The translations under genes were made by a program, and so were the position numbers. Shown here piece by piece: positions 27,489 through 35,839 of a stretch of 64,000 nt of DNA. The stretch is taken from contig NZ_VAHD01000002.1 in the NCBI RefSeq assembly GCF_005876985.1, forward strand, positions 744,001 to 808,000, read 5' to 3'. A model generated the notes under the pieces. The model had not been told where the DNA came from and did not search any database. It saw only the letters and a program-made list of their open reading frames with translations. The stretch comes from Rhodoferax bucti. Lineage in GTDB: Bacteria > Pseudomonadota > Gammaproteobacteria > Burkholderiales > Burkholderiaceae_C. Each line of letters starts with the position of its first letter. Within the stretch, counting starts at the first letter, position 1.

Positions 27489-27959
27489 TCAGTAGCTGCT
27501 CCCATCCTTGTGCATAAACACCCAGACCCCATCGCGCATGACGGCTTGCAGGTCGTCGTCGGGGTAGTGGCCTTCATCGCCGGGGGTGCGGTCGCCCACT
27601 TCCAGGTAGACCACGGGCTCCTGCGTCTGGTTGAGTAGCTGGTGGCCGTTGCCGCTGCCGGCGGTAAAGCCGGCGCACATGCCGGGGGCCAGCGGCGTGG
27701 CGCCTTCATCGGTGAGCAGAGTGGGGTGGCCTTGCAGGATGTAGATGAACTCATCCTGCTTGGTGTGGTGGTGGCGCAGGGCCGAGATGGCGCCGGGCGC
27801 CAGTGTGGTGTGGTTGACGCCGAAGTTGCGCAGCCCGAACACATCGCCCAGTGCTCTTTTCACACGCCCTGCTGTGCGCGAGGCAAACGGCTCGGGGTAG
27901 TTGGAGGGCTTGGTGCGTGGCGCCGCATCGGCAGCGTGCAAGGCAATGGGTGGTGGCAT
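27489..27959 (-). CDS. Cupin domain protein
   Basis: 156 residues, single cupin. Motif 1 is visible as LRHHHTKQDEFIYILQGHP with His-X-His...Glu metal ligands, and motif 2 includes GNGHQLLNQT with a His. It may bind a metal and act as an enzyme or sensor; the substrate is unknown. It is divergent from the PACE transporter gene with a dispersed repeat between them. Confidence 0.8.
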   Translation of the reverse strand: MPPPIALHAADAAPRTKPSNYPEPFASRTAGRVKRALGDVFGLRNFGVNHTTLAPGAISALRHHHTKQDEFIYILQGHPTLLTDEGATPLAPGMCAGFTAGSGNGHQLLNQTQEPVVYLEVGDRTPGDEGHYPDDDLQAVMRDGVWVFMHKDGSSY

Positions 27960-27989
27960 GGTGTACTCGCTTTATGAATGAAAAGCGGC

Positions 27990-28040
27990 TCTGGCGCCCG
28001 TAGAGTGTGCGCTAGCAGCTATGGAATTGATAGTAAATCA
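27990..28040 (+). repeat. Dispersed repeat copy F, between the cupin and PACE genes
   Basis: CTGGCGCCCGTAGAGTGTGC, then GCTAGCAGCTATGGAATTGA and TAGTAAATCA. Confidence 0.6.
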
Positions 28041-28085
28041 CCCGTGCTCTGCTGTCACGCCTTGCACAGCCTTTACGATGGCGGC

Positions 28086-28505
28086 ATGTCTCCACTCCAA
28101 CGTCGCATTCTTCAAGCCTGCCTGTACGAGGGCATTGCCATCGCCGTGGTCACGCCCACATTGGCCTTGGCGTTTTCTCACCCGCCGGGCTCGGCCTTGG
28201 TGCTGTCGGCGGTCATGTCCAGCATCGCGCTGGCCTGGAACTATGTGTACAACAGCCTGTTCGAGCGCTGGGAGGCGCGTCAGAGTGTCAAGGGCCGCTC
28301 GCCTCGGCGGCGCTTGGTGCATGGGCTGGGGTTTGAGGGCGGCCTGGCCATCATCCTGATGCCGGTGATGGCCTACTGGCTTGACATTTCTTTGTGGGCC
28401 GCCTTCGTGGCGGACCTGGGCCTGTTGGTCTTCTTTTTTGCCTACACCGTGGGCTTTACCTGGGCGTTTGACCGCCTGTTTGGCCTGCCCCAATCGGCCC
28501 GGTGA
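28086..28505 (+). CDS. PACE family efflux transporter
   Basis: 139 residues with four membrane helices in two tandem bacterial transmembrane pair units, as in AceI. The Glu at residue 15 (LYEGIAI) aligns with the essential Glu15 of AceI, which exports chlorhexidine and short diamines with protons. The repeat signature FERWEARQ ends the first pair; the second pair starts LVHGLGFEGGLAII. The ATG at 28086 begins the first pair; earlier in-frame codons run through the repeat element. Confidence 0.87.
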   Translation: MSPLQRRILQACLYEGIAIAVVTPTLALAFSHPPGSALVLSAVMSSIALAWNYVYNSLFERWEARQSVKGRSPRRRLVHGLGFEGGLAIILMPVMAYWLDISLWAAFVADLGLLVFFFAYTVGFTWAFDRLFGLPQSAR

Positions 28506-28536
28506 GGGGCGGTTGGGCCGCTTGGAGGCGTTGGTG

Positions 28537-29004
28537 TCAGCCTTCGTGGGGTGGCAGGGCCTGCAAGCTGCGCAGGGTTTGCAGGCAGGCTTGCGCGACC
28601 TCGGTGCCTTTTTTCACAAAGTGTTCGCGGAAGAAGCGCAGGTGCTCCTCGTGCTCATGGAAATCGCGCGGCGTGAGCACGGCGCTGAAGACGGGCACAT
28701 CGGTGTCGAGCTGCACGCGCATCAACCCGTCGATGACGGCGGTGGTCACAAACTCGTGGCGGTAAATGCCGCCGTTGACGATGAGGCCGCAGGCAATGAT
28801 GGCGTCAAACCGGCCGCTGCGGGCCAGCCGCTGGGCGTGCAGCGGAATCTCGAAGGCGCCGGGCACTTCGATATGGCTCACCTGCTCGGGGGCTACGCCC
28901 TGTCGCTGTAGCTCGGCCAAGGCGGCTTGGGTGCTGTTGTGGACGATGTCGCGATGCCAAGACGAACTGATGATGGCAATGCGCGGCGAAGAAGTCTGAT
29001 TCAT
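28537..29004 (-). CDS. ribH: 6,7-dimethyl-8-ribityllumazine synthase (RibH2-like)
   Basis: 155 residues. It makes lumazine, the riboflavin precursor. Segments: IAIISSSWHRDIV for substrate binding, VPGAFEIPLHAQRLA, ACGLIVNGGIYRHEFV with the catalytic His, and FFREHFVKKGTEVAQACL. The replacement of the common GxVIRGxTxH by GLIVNGGIYRH resembles RibH2-type proteins (Brucella RibH2 is also FMN-riboswitch regulated). It stands alone behind an FMN riboswitch, so it may be an extra copy in addition to a main rib operon elsewhere. Confidence 0.9.
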   Translation of the reverse strand: MNQTSSPRIAIISSSWHRDIVHNSTQAALAELQRQGVAPEQVSHIEVPGAFEIPLHAQRLARSGRFDAIIACGLIVNGGIYRHEFVTTAVIDGLMRVQLDTDVPVFSAVLTPRDFHEHEEHLRFFREHFVKKGTEVAQACLQTLRSLQALPPHEG

Positions 29005-29098
29005 GGTGCTCTCACAATGAGGATTAACAAGAATCAGGGCGCACGCAAACGCAGAACCGGCGCGCGCAAACGCGCGAGCCGGCACCTAGTGTGCGCGA

Positions 29099-29244
29099 TC
29101 TCTTTCATCCGGACTGTGACCGTCGGCTCTGGCATCTCACCAGATCTGCTGACCCCCACCTGCAAAGGCCGGTGGGGGCGCTCGCGGGCTGCTGAGGTCA
29201 AGCCACAGATACCGCCGGTGGGGAATTCCGCCCCGCCCTGAGAA
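29099..29244 (-). promoter_or_regulatory. FMN riboswitch (RFN element)
   Basis: Read on the minus strand the 5' end is TTCTCAGGGCGGGGC, then the conserved GAATTCCCCACCGGCGGTAT, and the 3' end is GACGGTCACAGTCCGGATGA followed by AAGAGA. This is the RFN consensus with its conserved helices, placed 95 nt upstream of ribH. FMN binding would lower ribH expression. Confidence 0.96.
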
Positions 29245-29304
29245 CGCGGCAGCCCTCGCGGACTGCGGGCGGGATTGTAGCCACCTTGCGAAAACCATGA
29301 GCCC

Positions 29305-29366
29305 CATAGGCCTCTAGCGCCCGTACCTTGTGCGCAAGCAGCTCCTATTTTGATAGCGATTTGCTC
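29305..29366 (+). repeat. Dispersed repeat copy G, at the araC-family gene 3' end
   Basis: CATAGGCCTCTAGCGCCCGT, then TGCGCAAGCAGCTCCTATTT and TGATAGC. It supplies the stop codon of the AraC regulator. Confidence 0.75.
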
Positions 29367-30175
29367 TGGAAGTGGCGCGGCGCTTTGCCCATGGCCTGCT
29401 TGAACATGGCGGAAAACGCGCTGTCGCTGGCGTAGCCGCTGGCCGCCGCCACCTGGGCAATCGGCACACCGCGCGCCAGCTGGGGCAGGGCGTGGGCCAG
29501 CACCGCCTGGGTGCGCCACTGCTGGTAGCTGGTGCCCAGCTCTTCACGGAACAGGCGAGCCACCGTGCGCTCGCTGGCACCCACCTCGGCCACCCATTCG
29601 CGCAGCTGGTTTTTCTCGGCCGGGTCGCGCAGCACGGCCTCGCACAGGGCGCGCAGGCGCTTGTCGCCATGCACCGGGTGGGGCATGGGCACGCCGAGAG
29701 CCTGGGTGTCGGCGTGCTGGATTTCGTCCAACGCCAGCGCCATGACGGCGTTTTCCCGTGCGCTGGCCTGGCTGCCCTGCAGCGCCCCGATCAGCTCGCG
29801 CAGCAAGGTGCTCACCACCAGCACACGGCACTCGGTCCAGTCCGGGGGCAGGGCGGTGGGGGCGATGTCCACGGTGCGCAGCTCAGCGTTCTCCAGCACC
29901 ACCACGTTGTGCTGCACCTGTGGCGGTATCCAGACGGCGCGGCTGGGCGGCACGATGAAGGTGGTTTCGCGCTCGCCCTGCGTGACCGTGACTTGCATCA
30001 AGCCGCTGGCGCAGTACGAGAATTGGGACCACGCGTGCTGGTGCGGCTCGATGTGGGCGTTCATGGCCAGCGCCCGGCCACGGCTGCGCACGGGGCGCTC
30101 CCGCGTGGGCGGGCGGTCGGGCGAGAGGTCGCTCTGCACCGGGTGCAGGCGGGTGGGTTTGGTGGTGCGGGTCAT
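29345..30175 (-). CDS. AraC-family transcriptional regulator
   Basis: 276 residues. The N-terminal half is a cupin-like ligand domain (IEPHQHAWSQFSYCASGLMQVTV, VWIPPQVQHNV). The C-terminal double helix-turn-helix includes LREWVAEVGASERTVARLFREELGTSYQQWR and IAQVAAASGYASDSAFSAMFKQAMGKAPRHF. It diverges from an MFS exporter gene, its probable target. The last five codons and the TAG stop (SLSK-stop) are encoded by a dispersed repeat copy. The ATG at 30175 was chosen over an extension through the intergenic region. Confidence 0.9.
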   Translation of the reverse strand: MTRTTKPTRLHPVQSDLSPDRPPTRERPVRSRGRALAMNAHIEPHQHAWSQFSYCASGLMQVTVTQGERETTFIVPPSRAVWIPPQVQHNVVVLENAELRTVDIAPTALPPDWTECRVLVVSTLLRELIGALQGSQASARENAVMALALDEIQHADTQALGVPMPHPVHGDKRLRALCEAVLRDPAEKNQLREWVAEVGASERTVARLFREELGTSYQQWRTQAVLAHALPQLARGVPIAQVAAASGYASDSAFSAMFKQAMGKAPRHFQSKSLSK

Positions 30176-30280
30176 GGCAACAGCGCAGAGGGGCAGGGTT
30201 GGCGGGGGATTGGCTGGTTTGCGATGATTATTGTCTTTTTGTCGCATTCCAGAAAATCCGCACGACCGTACGATGCAGGC

Positions 30281-31525
30281 ATGACTACTGCCACCTTACC
30301 CGCTTCCACCCCTCCCGCAGCCCCTTTCCGGCAAGACGCCGCGGTGATCGGCCTGGTCGGTCTGGCGCACGCCAGCTCGCACTTCGGGCACCTGTTGTTG
30401 CCGCTGCTGTTTCCGGTGTTCATGCAGGAGTTCGGCCTGAGCTACTCGCAGCTGGGCTTGCTGATGACGGTGTTTTTTGTGGTGTCCGGCGTGGGCCAGG
30501 CTTGTGCCGGCTTTGTGGTGGACCGGTTGGGGGCCCGCCCCTTGATGTTTGTGGCGCTGAGCCTGTTTGCGGCGGCCTGTGTGGCGGGCTCGCTGGTGAC
30601 GGGTTACCCCGCACTATTCGCCGTGGCTGTGTTGGCGGGCCTGGGTAATGCCACCTTCCACCCGGTGGACTTCACCATCCTGAACCAGCGGGTGTCGGCT
30701 CCTCGGCTGGGCTACGCCTTCAGTGCGCATGGCCTGACGGGCAACCTCGGCTGGGCGCTGGCACCGGTGTTTTTTGCGGGGCTGGGGGCCCTCATCGGCT
30801 GGCGGCAGGCCTACCTGGCTGCGGCGCTGATGTACCTCGGCGTGATCGCTTTGTTGTTCGTGCAGCGCGCGCATTTGCACACCACGGTGGTGCGCAAGCC
30901 AGAGCCGGTGGCGGGCGCCGCGCAAGCCGAGCACGACATGGCTTTCATGAAGCTGCCGGTGGTGTGGTGGTGCTTCGGTTTCTTTTTGCTCTCCACCATG
31001 ACGCTGGCGGTGGTGCAGAGCTATGCCGTGTCCATCTTGAAGGCCATGCACGGCGTGAGCTTTGAGGCGGCTACGCTCACCATTTCGTCCTACATGCTGT
31101 TCGGGGCGGTGGGCATGTTCATTGGCGGTTTTGTGGCGGCCAAGTCCCAGCACTCCGACCGCGTGGTGGCTCTGGCCATGGCCGCAGGCGCCGCATTGCT
31201 GGCCTTGTGTGGCACGGGCTTGCTCGGAGCCACCGGCACCATGGTGGTGTTGGCCATTACCGGCTTTGCGGTGGGCATTGGTGGTCCGTCGCGCGACATG
31301 ATGATCAAAAAGGCCACCCCCAAGGGTGCGACTGGCCGGGTGTATGGCCTGGTGTATTCCGGGTTGGACACGGGTTTTGCGATCTCGCCGCTGGTATTCG
31401 GGGTGTTTATGGACCGGGGCTGGTACGGCGCCACCCTGTTGGGCGCCGCCTTGGTGTTGCTGCTCAGTGTGGGTGCCGCGCTGGGCGTGGGCAAGCGCAC
31501 GGCCAAGCCTTTGCAGGCCGCTTGA
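30281..31525 (+). CDS. MFS transporter, fosmidomycin-resistance-like
   Basis: 414 residues with about 12 membrane helices. The N-terminal AVIGLVGLAHASSHFGHLLLPLLFPVFMQEFGLSYSQLGLL and GLGNATFHPVDFTIL are like Fsr-type drug exporters. The motif-A-like loop GFVVDRLGARPLMF follows helix 2. It is divergent from the AraC regulator with a 105-bp shared control region. The substrate is not determinable from sequence. Confidence 0.88.
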   Translation: MTTATLPASTPPAAPFRQDAAVIGLVGLAHASSHFGHLLLPLLFPVFMQEFGLSYSQLGLLMTVFFVVSGVGQACAGFVVDRLGARPLMFVALSLFAAACVAGSLVTGYPALFAVAVLAGLGNATFHPVDFTILNQRVSAPRLGYAFSAHGLTGNLGWALAPVFFAGLGALIGWRQAYLAAALMYLGVIALLFVQRAHLHTTVVRKPEPVAGAAQAEHDMAFMKLPVVWWCFGFFLLSTMTLAVVQSYAVSILKAMHGVSFEAATLTISSYMLFGAVGMFIGGFVAAKSQHSDRVVALAMAAGAALLALCGTGLLGATGTMVVLAITGFAVGIGGPSRDMMIKKATPKGATGRVYGLVYSGLDTGFAISPLVFGVFMDRGWYGATLLGAALVLLLSVGAALGVGKRTAKPLQAA

Positions 31526-31586
31526 GGCGGGGCGCTGAAATGTTGGCATGATGGAGGGCTTTGTTGCCCGTCCACTTACCTTATTC

Positions 31587-32270
31587 ATGACCGATTCCGT
31601 GACCCCCGCCGCCCCTCTGGCGGAAGACTCCACTGCTGCTGCGCCTGCCCCCCAAAAAACCAAAAAGGCCGGCCCCGCCAAGCCCGATGTGTTTCCGGTG
31701 CTGGAGAAGCTCGCGGCTTTGTATCCCAAGCATTTCGGTGCGGAGTTTTTGCCGCTCAAGCGCGGCATTTTTCAAGATTTGCAAACGCTGCACCCTGATG
31801 CGTTTGAGCAAGAGCTCTTGCGAGCCGCGCTGGCTTTTCACACCCGCTCCACCCGTTACCTGACGGCCGTGGCCTCCGGCTTGCCGCGCTACGATTTGCA
31901 AGGGGAGGTGGCTGAACCCATGGCGCCGGAGCATGTGCACCATGCGCTGGTCGAGGTGTTCCGCCGCCGGCAGGTGCGCACCCAAGAAGATTTGCGCCCC
32001 AAGCTGGTGGCCCGCATGGTGCGGGCGATGGAGGTCTCAGGCCTGGCCCCCGGTGCCTATGCCGACCTGGTGCGCAGCAAAGACGAGGCAGCCAACGCCG
32101 CGCTCGAAGTCGCCCGCGCCGAGGTGGAGGCCCGTGCCGCCAAAAACGAGGCCTTGCAGCGCGCCTTCCAGGCGAGTGGCAAAACGGCAGCCGAATTTGC
32201 CGACATGTATGGCCTGGACGCTGCGGCCATGCGCCGCTTGCAGGCCAGCCAGGCAGCGGTCAACGCGTAA
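31587..32270 (+). CDS. ProQ/FinO-domain RNA chaperone
   Basis: 227 residues. The FinO/ProQ domain spans about residues 35-140 (FPVLEKLAALYPKHFGAEFLPLKRGIFQDL, LRAALAFHTRSTRYLTAVASGLPRYDLQG). Such proteins bind structured small RNAs and mRNA 3' ends. The N-terminus is Ala/Pro/Lys-rich and the C-terminus helical and Ala-rich. The ATG at 31587 (MTDSVTPAAP) is preferred; no strong ribosome-binding site is seen for it or for the ATG at 31548. Confidence 0.88.
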   Translation: MTDSVTPAAPLAEDSTAAAPAPQKTKKAGPAKPDVFPVLEKLAALYPKHFGAEFLPLKRGIFQDLQTLHPDAFEQELLRAALAFHTRSTRYLTAVASGLPRYDLQGEVAEPMAPEHVHHALVEVFRRRQVRTQEDLRPKLVARMVRAMEVSGLAPGAYADLVRSKDEAANAALEVARAEVEARAAKNEALQRAFQASGKTAAEFADMYGLDAAAMRRLQASQAAVNA

Positions 32271-32300
32271 TCGGGAGCGGGCCGGGCGCCGTAGCCCTGC

Positions 32301-32804
32301 TCACACGTGGCGCTTTAAATGCGCCAGTGGTAGCTCGGTGCTGCTTTTGATGCGGCCCAGCACGATGTTGGACCGGATGTGGCCCACCCCTGGAATACGG
32401 GTGAGGCGACGCAGCACCTGCTCAGACAGCACGCTCAAGTCCGCTGCCACGATTTGCAGGATGTAGTCGGACTCACCGGCCACCGAGTAACACTCCAACA
32501 CTTCGGGAAAGCTGGCCATCTCGCGCTCGAAGGCCAGGCCCTCGTCGCCGCTGTGGCGCGTGAGCGTGACATAGGTGATGGCGCGCACGCTCAAGCCCAC
32601 GGAGGCAGGTTCCAACAGTGCCACATAGCGCCGGATGATGCCGGCCGCCTGCAGGCGCTGCACCCGCCGGCTGACCTGCGAGGCCGACAGATGCACCTGC
32701 TCCCCGATCTGCTGGTGCGTGGCCTGTGCATCCCGCTGCAGTGCAGCAAGAAGGCTGATATCAAAGCTATCAAGCAATGAATCTTCATCTTTATTGGTTT
32801 TCAT
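32301..32804 (-). CDS. Lrp/AsnC family regulator next to hppD
   Basis: 167 residues. The N-terminal wHTH is DSFDISLLAALQRDAQATHQQIGEQVHLSASQVSRRVQRLQAAGII; the C-terminal RAM ligand domain runs from about residue 75 (LSVRAITYVTLTRHS) to SSTELPL. It diverges from hppD, sharing a 108-bp control region with a 17-bp perfect palindrome that overlaps its own start codon. It is likely the local activator or repressor of aromatic amino-acid catabolism and autoregulated, by analogy with Lrp-like regulators beside hppD genes. Confidence 0.9.
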   Translation of the reverse strand: MKTNKDEDSLLDSFDISLLAALQRDAQATHQQIGEQVHLSASQVSRRVQRLQAAGIIRRYVALLEPASVGLSVRAITYVTLTRHSGDEGLAFEREMASFPEVLECYSVAGESDYILQIVAADLSVLSEQVLRRLTRIPGVGHIRSNIVLGRIKSSTELPLAHLKRHV

Positions 32805-32819
32805 GCATAAATTATGCAT
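32803..32819. promoter_or_regulatory. Palindromic operator between lrp-like gene and hppD
   Basis: ATGCATAAATTATGCAT is a perfect 17-bp palindrome with an A/T core, similar in style to Lrp sites. It overlaps the start codon of the minus-strand regulator and lies about 95 bp before hppD. Confidence 0.5.
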
Positions 32820-32912
32820 AGATGACCCGCGGCACCCCTTAAATTGCACGCCCCTTGCATGGCAGATTGACCACAATCAAGGCTTCAAAAATAACGTTTG
32901 AGGAGTCTCTCC

Positions 32913-34001
32913 ATGACAGCCAGCACCACCGATTTGTTTGAGAACCCCATGGGCCTGATGGGTTTTGAGTTCGTGGAGTTCGCCTCGCCCATCGCGGGCG
33001 TGATCGAGCCGGTGTTTGAGCGCATGGGTTTCACGCTGGTGGCCAAGCACCGCTCCAAAAACGTGGTGCTCTACCGCCAGGGTGACATCAACTTCATCGT
33101 CAACCGCGAGCCCAAAAGCGTGGCCGGCTACTTTGCCGCCGAGCATGGCCCCAGCGCCTGCGGCATGGCTTTTCGCGTCAAAGATTCGCACCACGCCTAC
33201 AACCGCGCGCTGGAGTTGGGTGCCCAACCCGTGGAGCTGCGCCCCGGCCCCATGGAACTGAACCTGCCGGCCATCAAAGGCATTGGTGGCGCGCCCTTGT
33301 ACCTGATTGACCGCTATGAGGACGGCAAGTCGATTTACGACATCGATTTTGAATTCATCGAGGGCGTGGACCGCCACCCGGTCGGCCATGGCTTGAAGCT
33401 CATCGACCACCTGACGCACAACGTGTACCGCGGCCGCATGGCCTTTTGGGCCGACTTTTATGAGCGCCTGTTCAACTTCCGCGAAATCCGCTATTTCGAC
33501 ATCAAGGGCGAGTACACCGGCCTGACCTCCAAGGCCATGACTGCGCCGGACGGAAAAATCCGCATCCCGCTGAACGAAGAGTCCCGCCAGGGCGGAGGCC
33601 AGATTGAGGAGTACCTCATGCAATTCAACGGCGAAGGCATCCAGCACATCGCGCTGATCTGTGACGACCTGGTGAGCACCGTGGACAAGCTGGCCATGGC
33701 CGGTGTGCCGCTGATGACCGCGCCCAACGATGTGTACTACGAGATGCTGGAAGGCCGCCTGCCCGGCCATGGCCAGCCGGTGGCTGAGTTGCAAAGTCGC
33801 GGCATTTTGCTGGATGGCTCTACAGAAGGCGGTCAACCGCGCCTGCTGCTGCAAATCTTCTCGCAAACCCAGTTGGGCCCGGTATTCTTCGAGTTCATCC
33901 AGCGCCAGGGCGACGAAGGCTTTGGCGAGGGCAACTTCAAGGCCCTGTTTGAATCGCTGGAGCGTGACCAGGTACGCCGCGGCGCCTTGGAAACCGCGTA
34001 A
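32913..34001 (+). CDS. hppD: 4-hydroxyphenylpyruvate dioxygenase
   Basis: 362 residues. It converts 4-hydroxyphenylpyruvate to homogentisate in tyrosine catabolism. The Fe(II) ligands are visible as His166 (LIDHLTHN), His245 (IQHIAL) and Glu327 (FFEFIQR), and the C-terminal [18 protein letters not shown] is diagnostic. It starts at an ATG 6-7 nt after GAGGAG. It heads the cluster hppD-VOC-fahA-phhA, with 9 bp to the next gene. Confidence 0.97.
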   Translation: MTASTTDLFENPMGLMGFEFVEFASPIAGVIEPVFERMGFTLVAKHRSKNVVLYRQGDINFIVNREPKSVAGYFAAEHGPSACGMAFRVKDSHHAYNRALELGAQPVELRPGPMELNLPAIKGIGGAPLYLIDRYEDGKSIYDIDFEFIEGVDRHPVGHGLKLIDHLTHNVYRGRMAFWADFYERLFNFREIRYFDIKGEYTGLTSKAMTAPDGKIRIPLNEESRQGGGQIEEYLMQFNGEGIQHIALICDDLVSTVDKLAMAGVPLMTAPNDVYYEMLEGRLPGHGQPVAELQSRGILLDGSTEGGQPRLLLQIFSQTQLGPVFFEFIQRQGDEGFGEGNFKALFESLERDQVRRGALETA

Positions 34002-34010
34002 GGAGGCTTC

Positions 34011-34556
34011 ATGAAAATCGATAGCATCCACCACGTGGCCTACCGCTGCAAAGACGCCAAAGAGACCGTGCTCTGGTACCAGAAGATGCTGCACATGGAC
34101 TTTGTGCTGGCCATCGCTGAAGACCTGGTGCCCAGCACCAAAGCCCCAGACCCCTACATGCACGTTTTTCTGGACGCAGGGCAGGGCAATGTGCTGGCAT
34201 TTTTTGAGCTGCCTACCCAACCCCCCATGGGGTGTGACCCCAATACGCCCACCTGGGTGCAACACATCGCCTTCAAGGTGAAAGACCGCGCGGAGCTGTT
34301 GGAGTTCAAGGCCCACCTGGAGGCGCAGGGCGTGGATGTGCTGGGCGTGACCGACCATGGCATGTTCCACAGCATTTACTTCTTTGACCCCAACGGCCAC
34401 CGGCTGGAGCTGTCGTGCCCCGACCCGGACGAGCAAGCCAAGCTGGCGCAGATGGACGCCGTGAAGTGGCAGATGCTGGAGGAGTGGAGCGTGACCAAGC
34501 GCGCGCCCAAGCACGCCGCCTTTTTGCACGCCAATGAGTTTGGAGCCAAGGCATGA
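34011..34556 (+). CDS. VOC-superfamily metalloprotein within the tyrosine cluster
   Basis: 181 residues: a two-module VOC fold plus a C-terminal helical tail. Potential metal ligands are His8 (HHVAYR), Glu66 (FFELP), His85 (VQHIAF) and Glu133 (RLELSC), a spacing very close to E. coli glyoxalase I (His5, Glu56, His74, Glu122). The family also includes extradiol dioxygenases and isomerases. It lies between hppD and fahA, exactly where homogentisate dioxygenase or maleylacetoacetate isomerase would be expected. AGGAGG precedes the ATG and the stop overlaps the fahA start (ATGA). Confidence 0.85.
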   Translation: MKIDSIHHVAYRCKDAKETVLWYQKMLHMDFVLAIAEDLVPSTKAPDPYMHVFLDAGQGNVLAFFELPTQPPMGCDPNTPTWVQHIAFKVKDRAELLEFKAHLEAQGVDVLGVTDHGMFHSIYFFDPNGHRLELSCPDPDEQAKLAQMDAVKWQMLEEWSVTKRAPKHAAFLHANEFGAKA

Positions 34557-35833
34557 GCGCGGCGGTGCTGACCCTGGACGCCACCCACGCGCCGGACACC
34601 CGTAGCTGGGTGGAGTCGGCCAATGCGCCGGATACCGACTTTCCTATCCAGAACCTGCCGTTTGGCCGCTTTCGCCACAACCCGCTGGAGCCTTGGCAAA
34701 TCGGGGTGGCCATTGGCGACCGCGTGCTCAATCTGCACGCCACCGGCTTGATCGACCACCACGATATGCACCGCCTGATGGCGCAACCCATGGCTCAGCG
34801 CCGCGCCTTGCGCTTGGCTATTTGGGAGGGGCTACGCGAAGGCTCTGCACTGCAAAAAGTGTGGACCGATGCCCTGCTGCGCCAGACCGAGGTGGAGCTG
34901 GGCCTGCCCTGCGAGGTGGGCGACTACACCGACTTCTACACCGGCATCCACCACGCCACCACCGTGGGCAAACTGTTTCGCCCGGACAATCCGCTCTTAC
35001 CCAACTACCAGTGGGTGCCCATTGGCTACCACGGCCGGGCCAGCAGCATTGGCGCCAGTGGCCAGCAATTTCACCGGCCCCGTGGGCAGACCTTGAAGCC
35101 CGGTGCCAGCGTGCCCGATTTCGGGCCCAGCGCGCGGCTGGACTATGAGCTGGAACTGGGCGCCTGGATGGGGCAGGGCAATGCGCTCGGTGCTCCTGTT
35201 TCCATAGCAGATGCCGAAGAGCACATCTTCGGTCTCACGCTGTTGAACGATTGGAGCGCGCGCGACGTACAGGCGTGGGAATACCAGCCGCTCGGCCCGT
35301 TTTTGGCCAAAAACTTTGCCACCACCGTGTCACCCTGGCTGGTGACCATGGAGGCGCTGGCCCCGTTTCGCGCCCCCTTTGTGCGCGATGCTGCACACCC
35401 CCAGCCGTTGCCGTATCTGGACAGCGAGGCCAACCGCGCCCAAGGCGCACTGGACGTGCAACTCGAAGTCTGGCTGCAAACCCCCGCCATGCGGGCGGCG
35501 GGCAACGCCGGTGTGCGCCTGTCGCAATCCAATATGCGCGATGCCTACTGGACGCTGGCGCAGCTCGTGGCCCACCACACGGTCAACGGGTGCAACCTGC
35601 GCGCGGGCGATATGTTGGGCACCGGCACCTTGTCCGGCCCAGCGCCGGAGCAGGGGGGCTCGCTGCTGGAGCTGACCCTGGGCGGCAAGCAGCCCATCAC
35701 TTTGCCCAACGGCGAGACACGCACCTTCTTGCAGGATGGCGACACCATCATCCTGCGCGGGGCCTGCGAGGCTGCGGGGGCACGGCGCATCGGCTTCGGC
35801 GATTGCCGGGGCACGGTGCTGCCCGCACGTTGA
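34553..35833 (+). CDS. fahA: Fumarylacetoacetase
   Basis: 426 residues. It hydrolyses fumarylacetoacetate to fumarate and acetoacetate, the last step of tyrosine breakdown. Diagnostic segments are DYTDFYTGIHHATTVGKLFRPD with the metal Asp and catalytic His, YHGRASSI, RLDYELELGAWMG and FGLTLLNDWSARDVQAWEYQPLGPF. It overlaps the VOC gene by 4 bp and precedes phhA by 6 bp. Confidence 0.97.
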   Translation: MSAAVLTLDATHAPDTRSWVESANAPDTDFPIQNLPFGRFRHNPLEPWQIGVAIGDRVLNLHATGLIDHHDMHRLMAQPMAQRRALRLAIWEGLREGSALQKVWTDALLRQTEVELGLPCEVGDYTDFYTGIHHATTVGKLFRPDNPLLPNYQWVPIGYHGRASSIGASGQQFHRPRGQTLKPGASVPDFGPSARLDYELELGAWMGQGNALGAPVSIADAEEHIFGLTLLNDWSARDVQAWEYQPLGPFLAKNFATTVSPWLVTMEALAPFRAPFVRDAAHPQPLPYLDSEANRAQGALDVQLEVWLQTPAMRAAGNAGVRLSQSNMRDAYWTLAQLVAHHTVNGCNLRAGDMLGTGTLSGPAPEQGGSLLELTLGGKQPITLPNGETRTFLQDGDTIILRGACEAAGARRIGFGDCRGTVLPAR

Positions 35834-35839
35834 GCGGGG

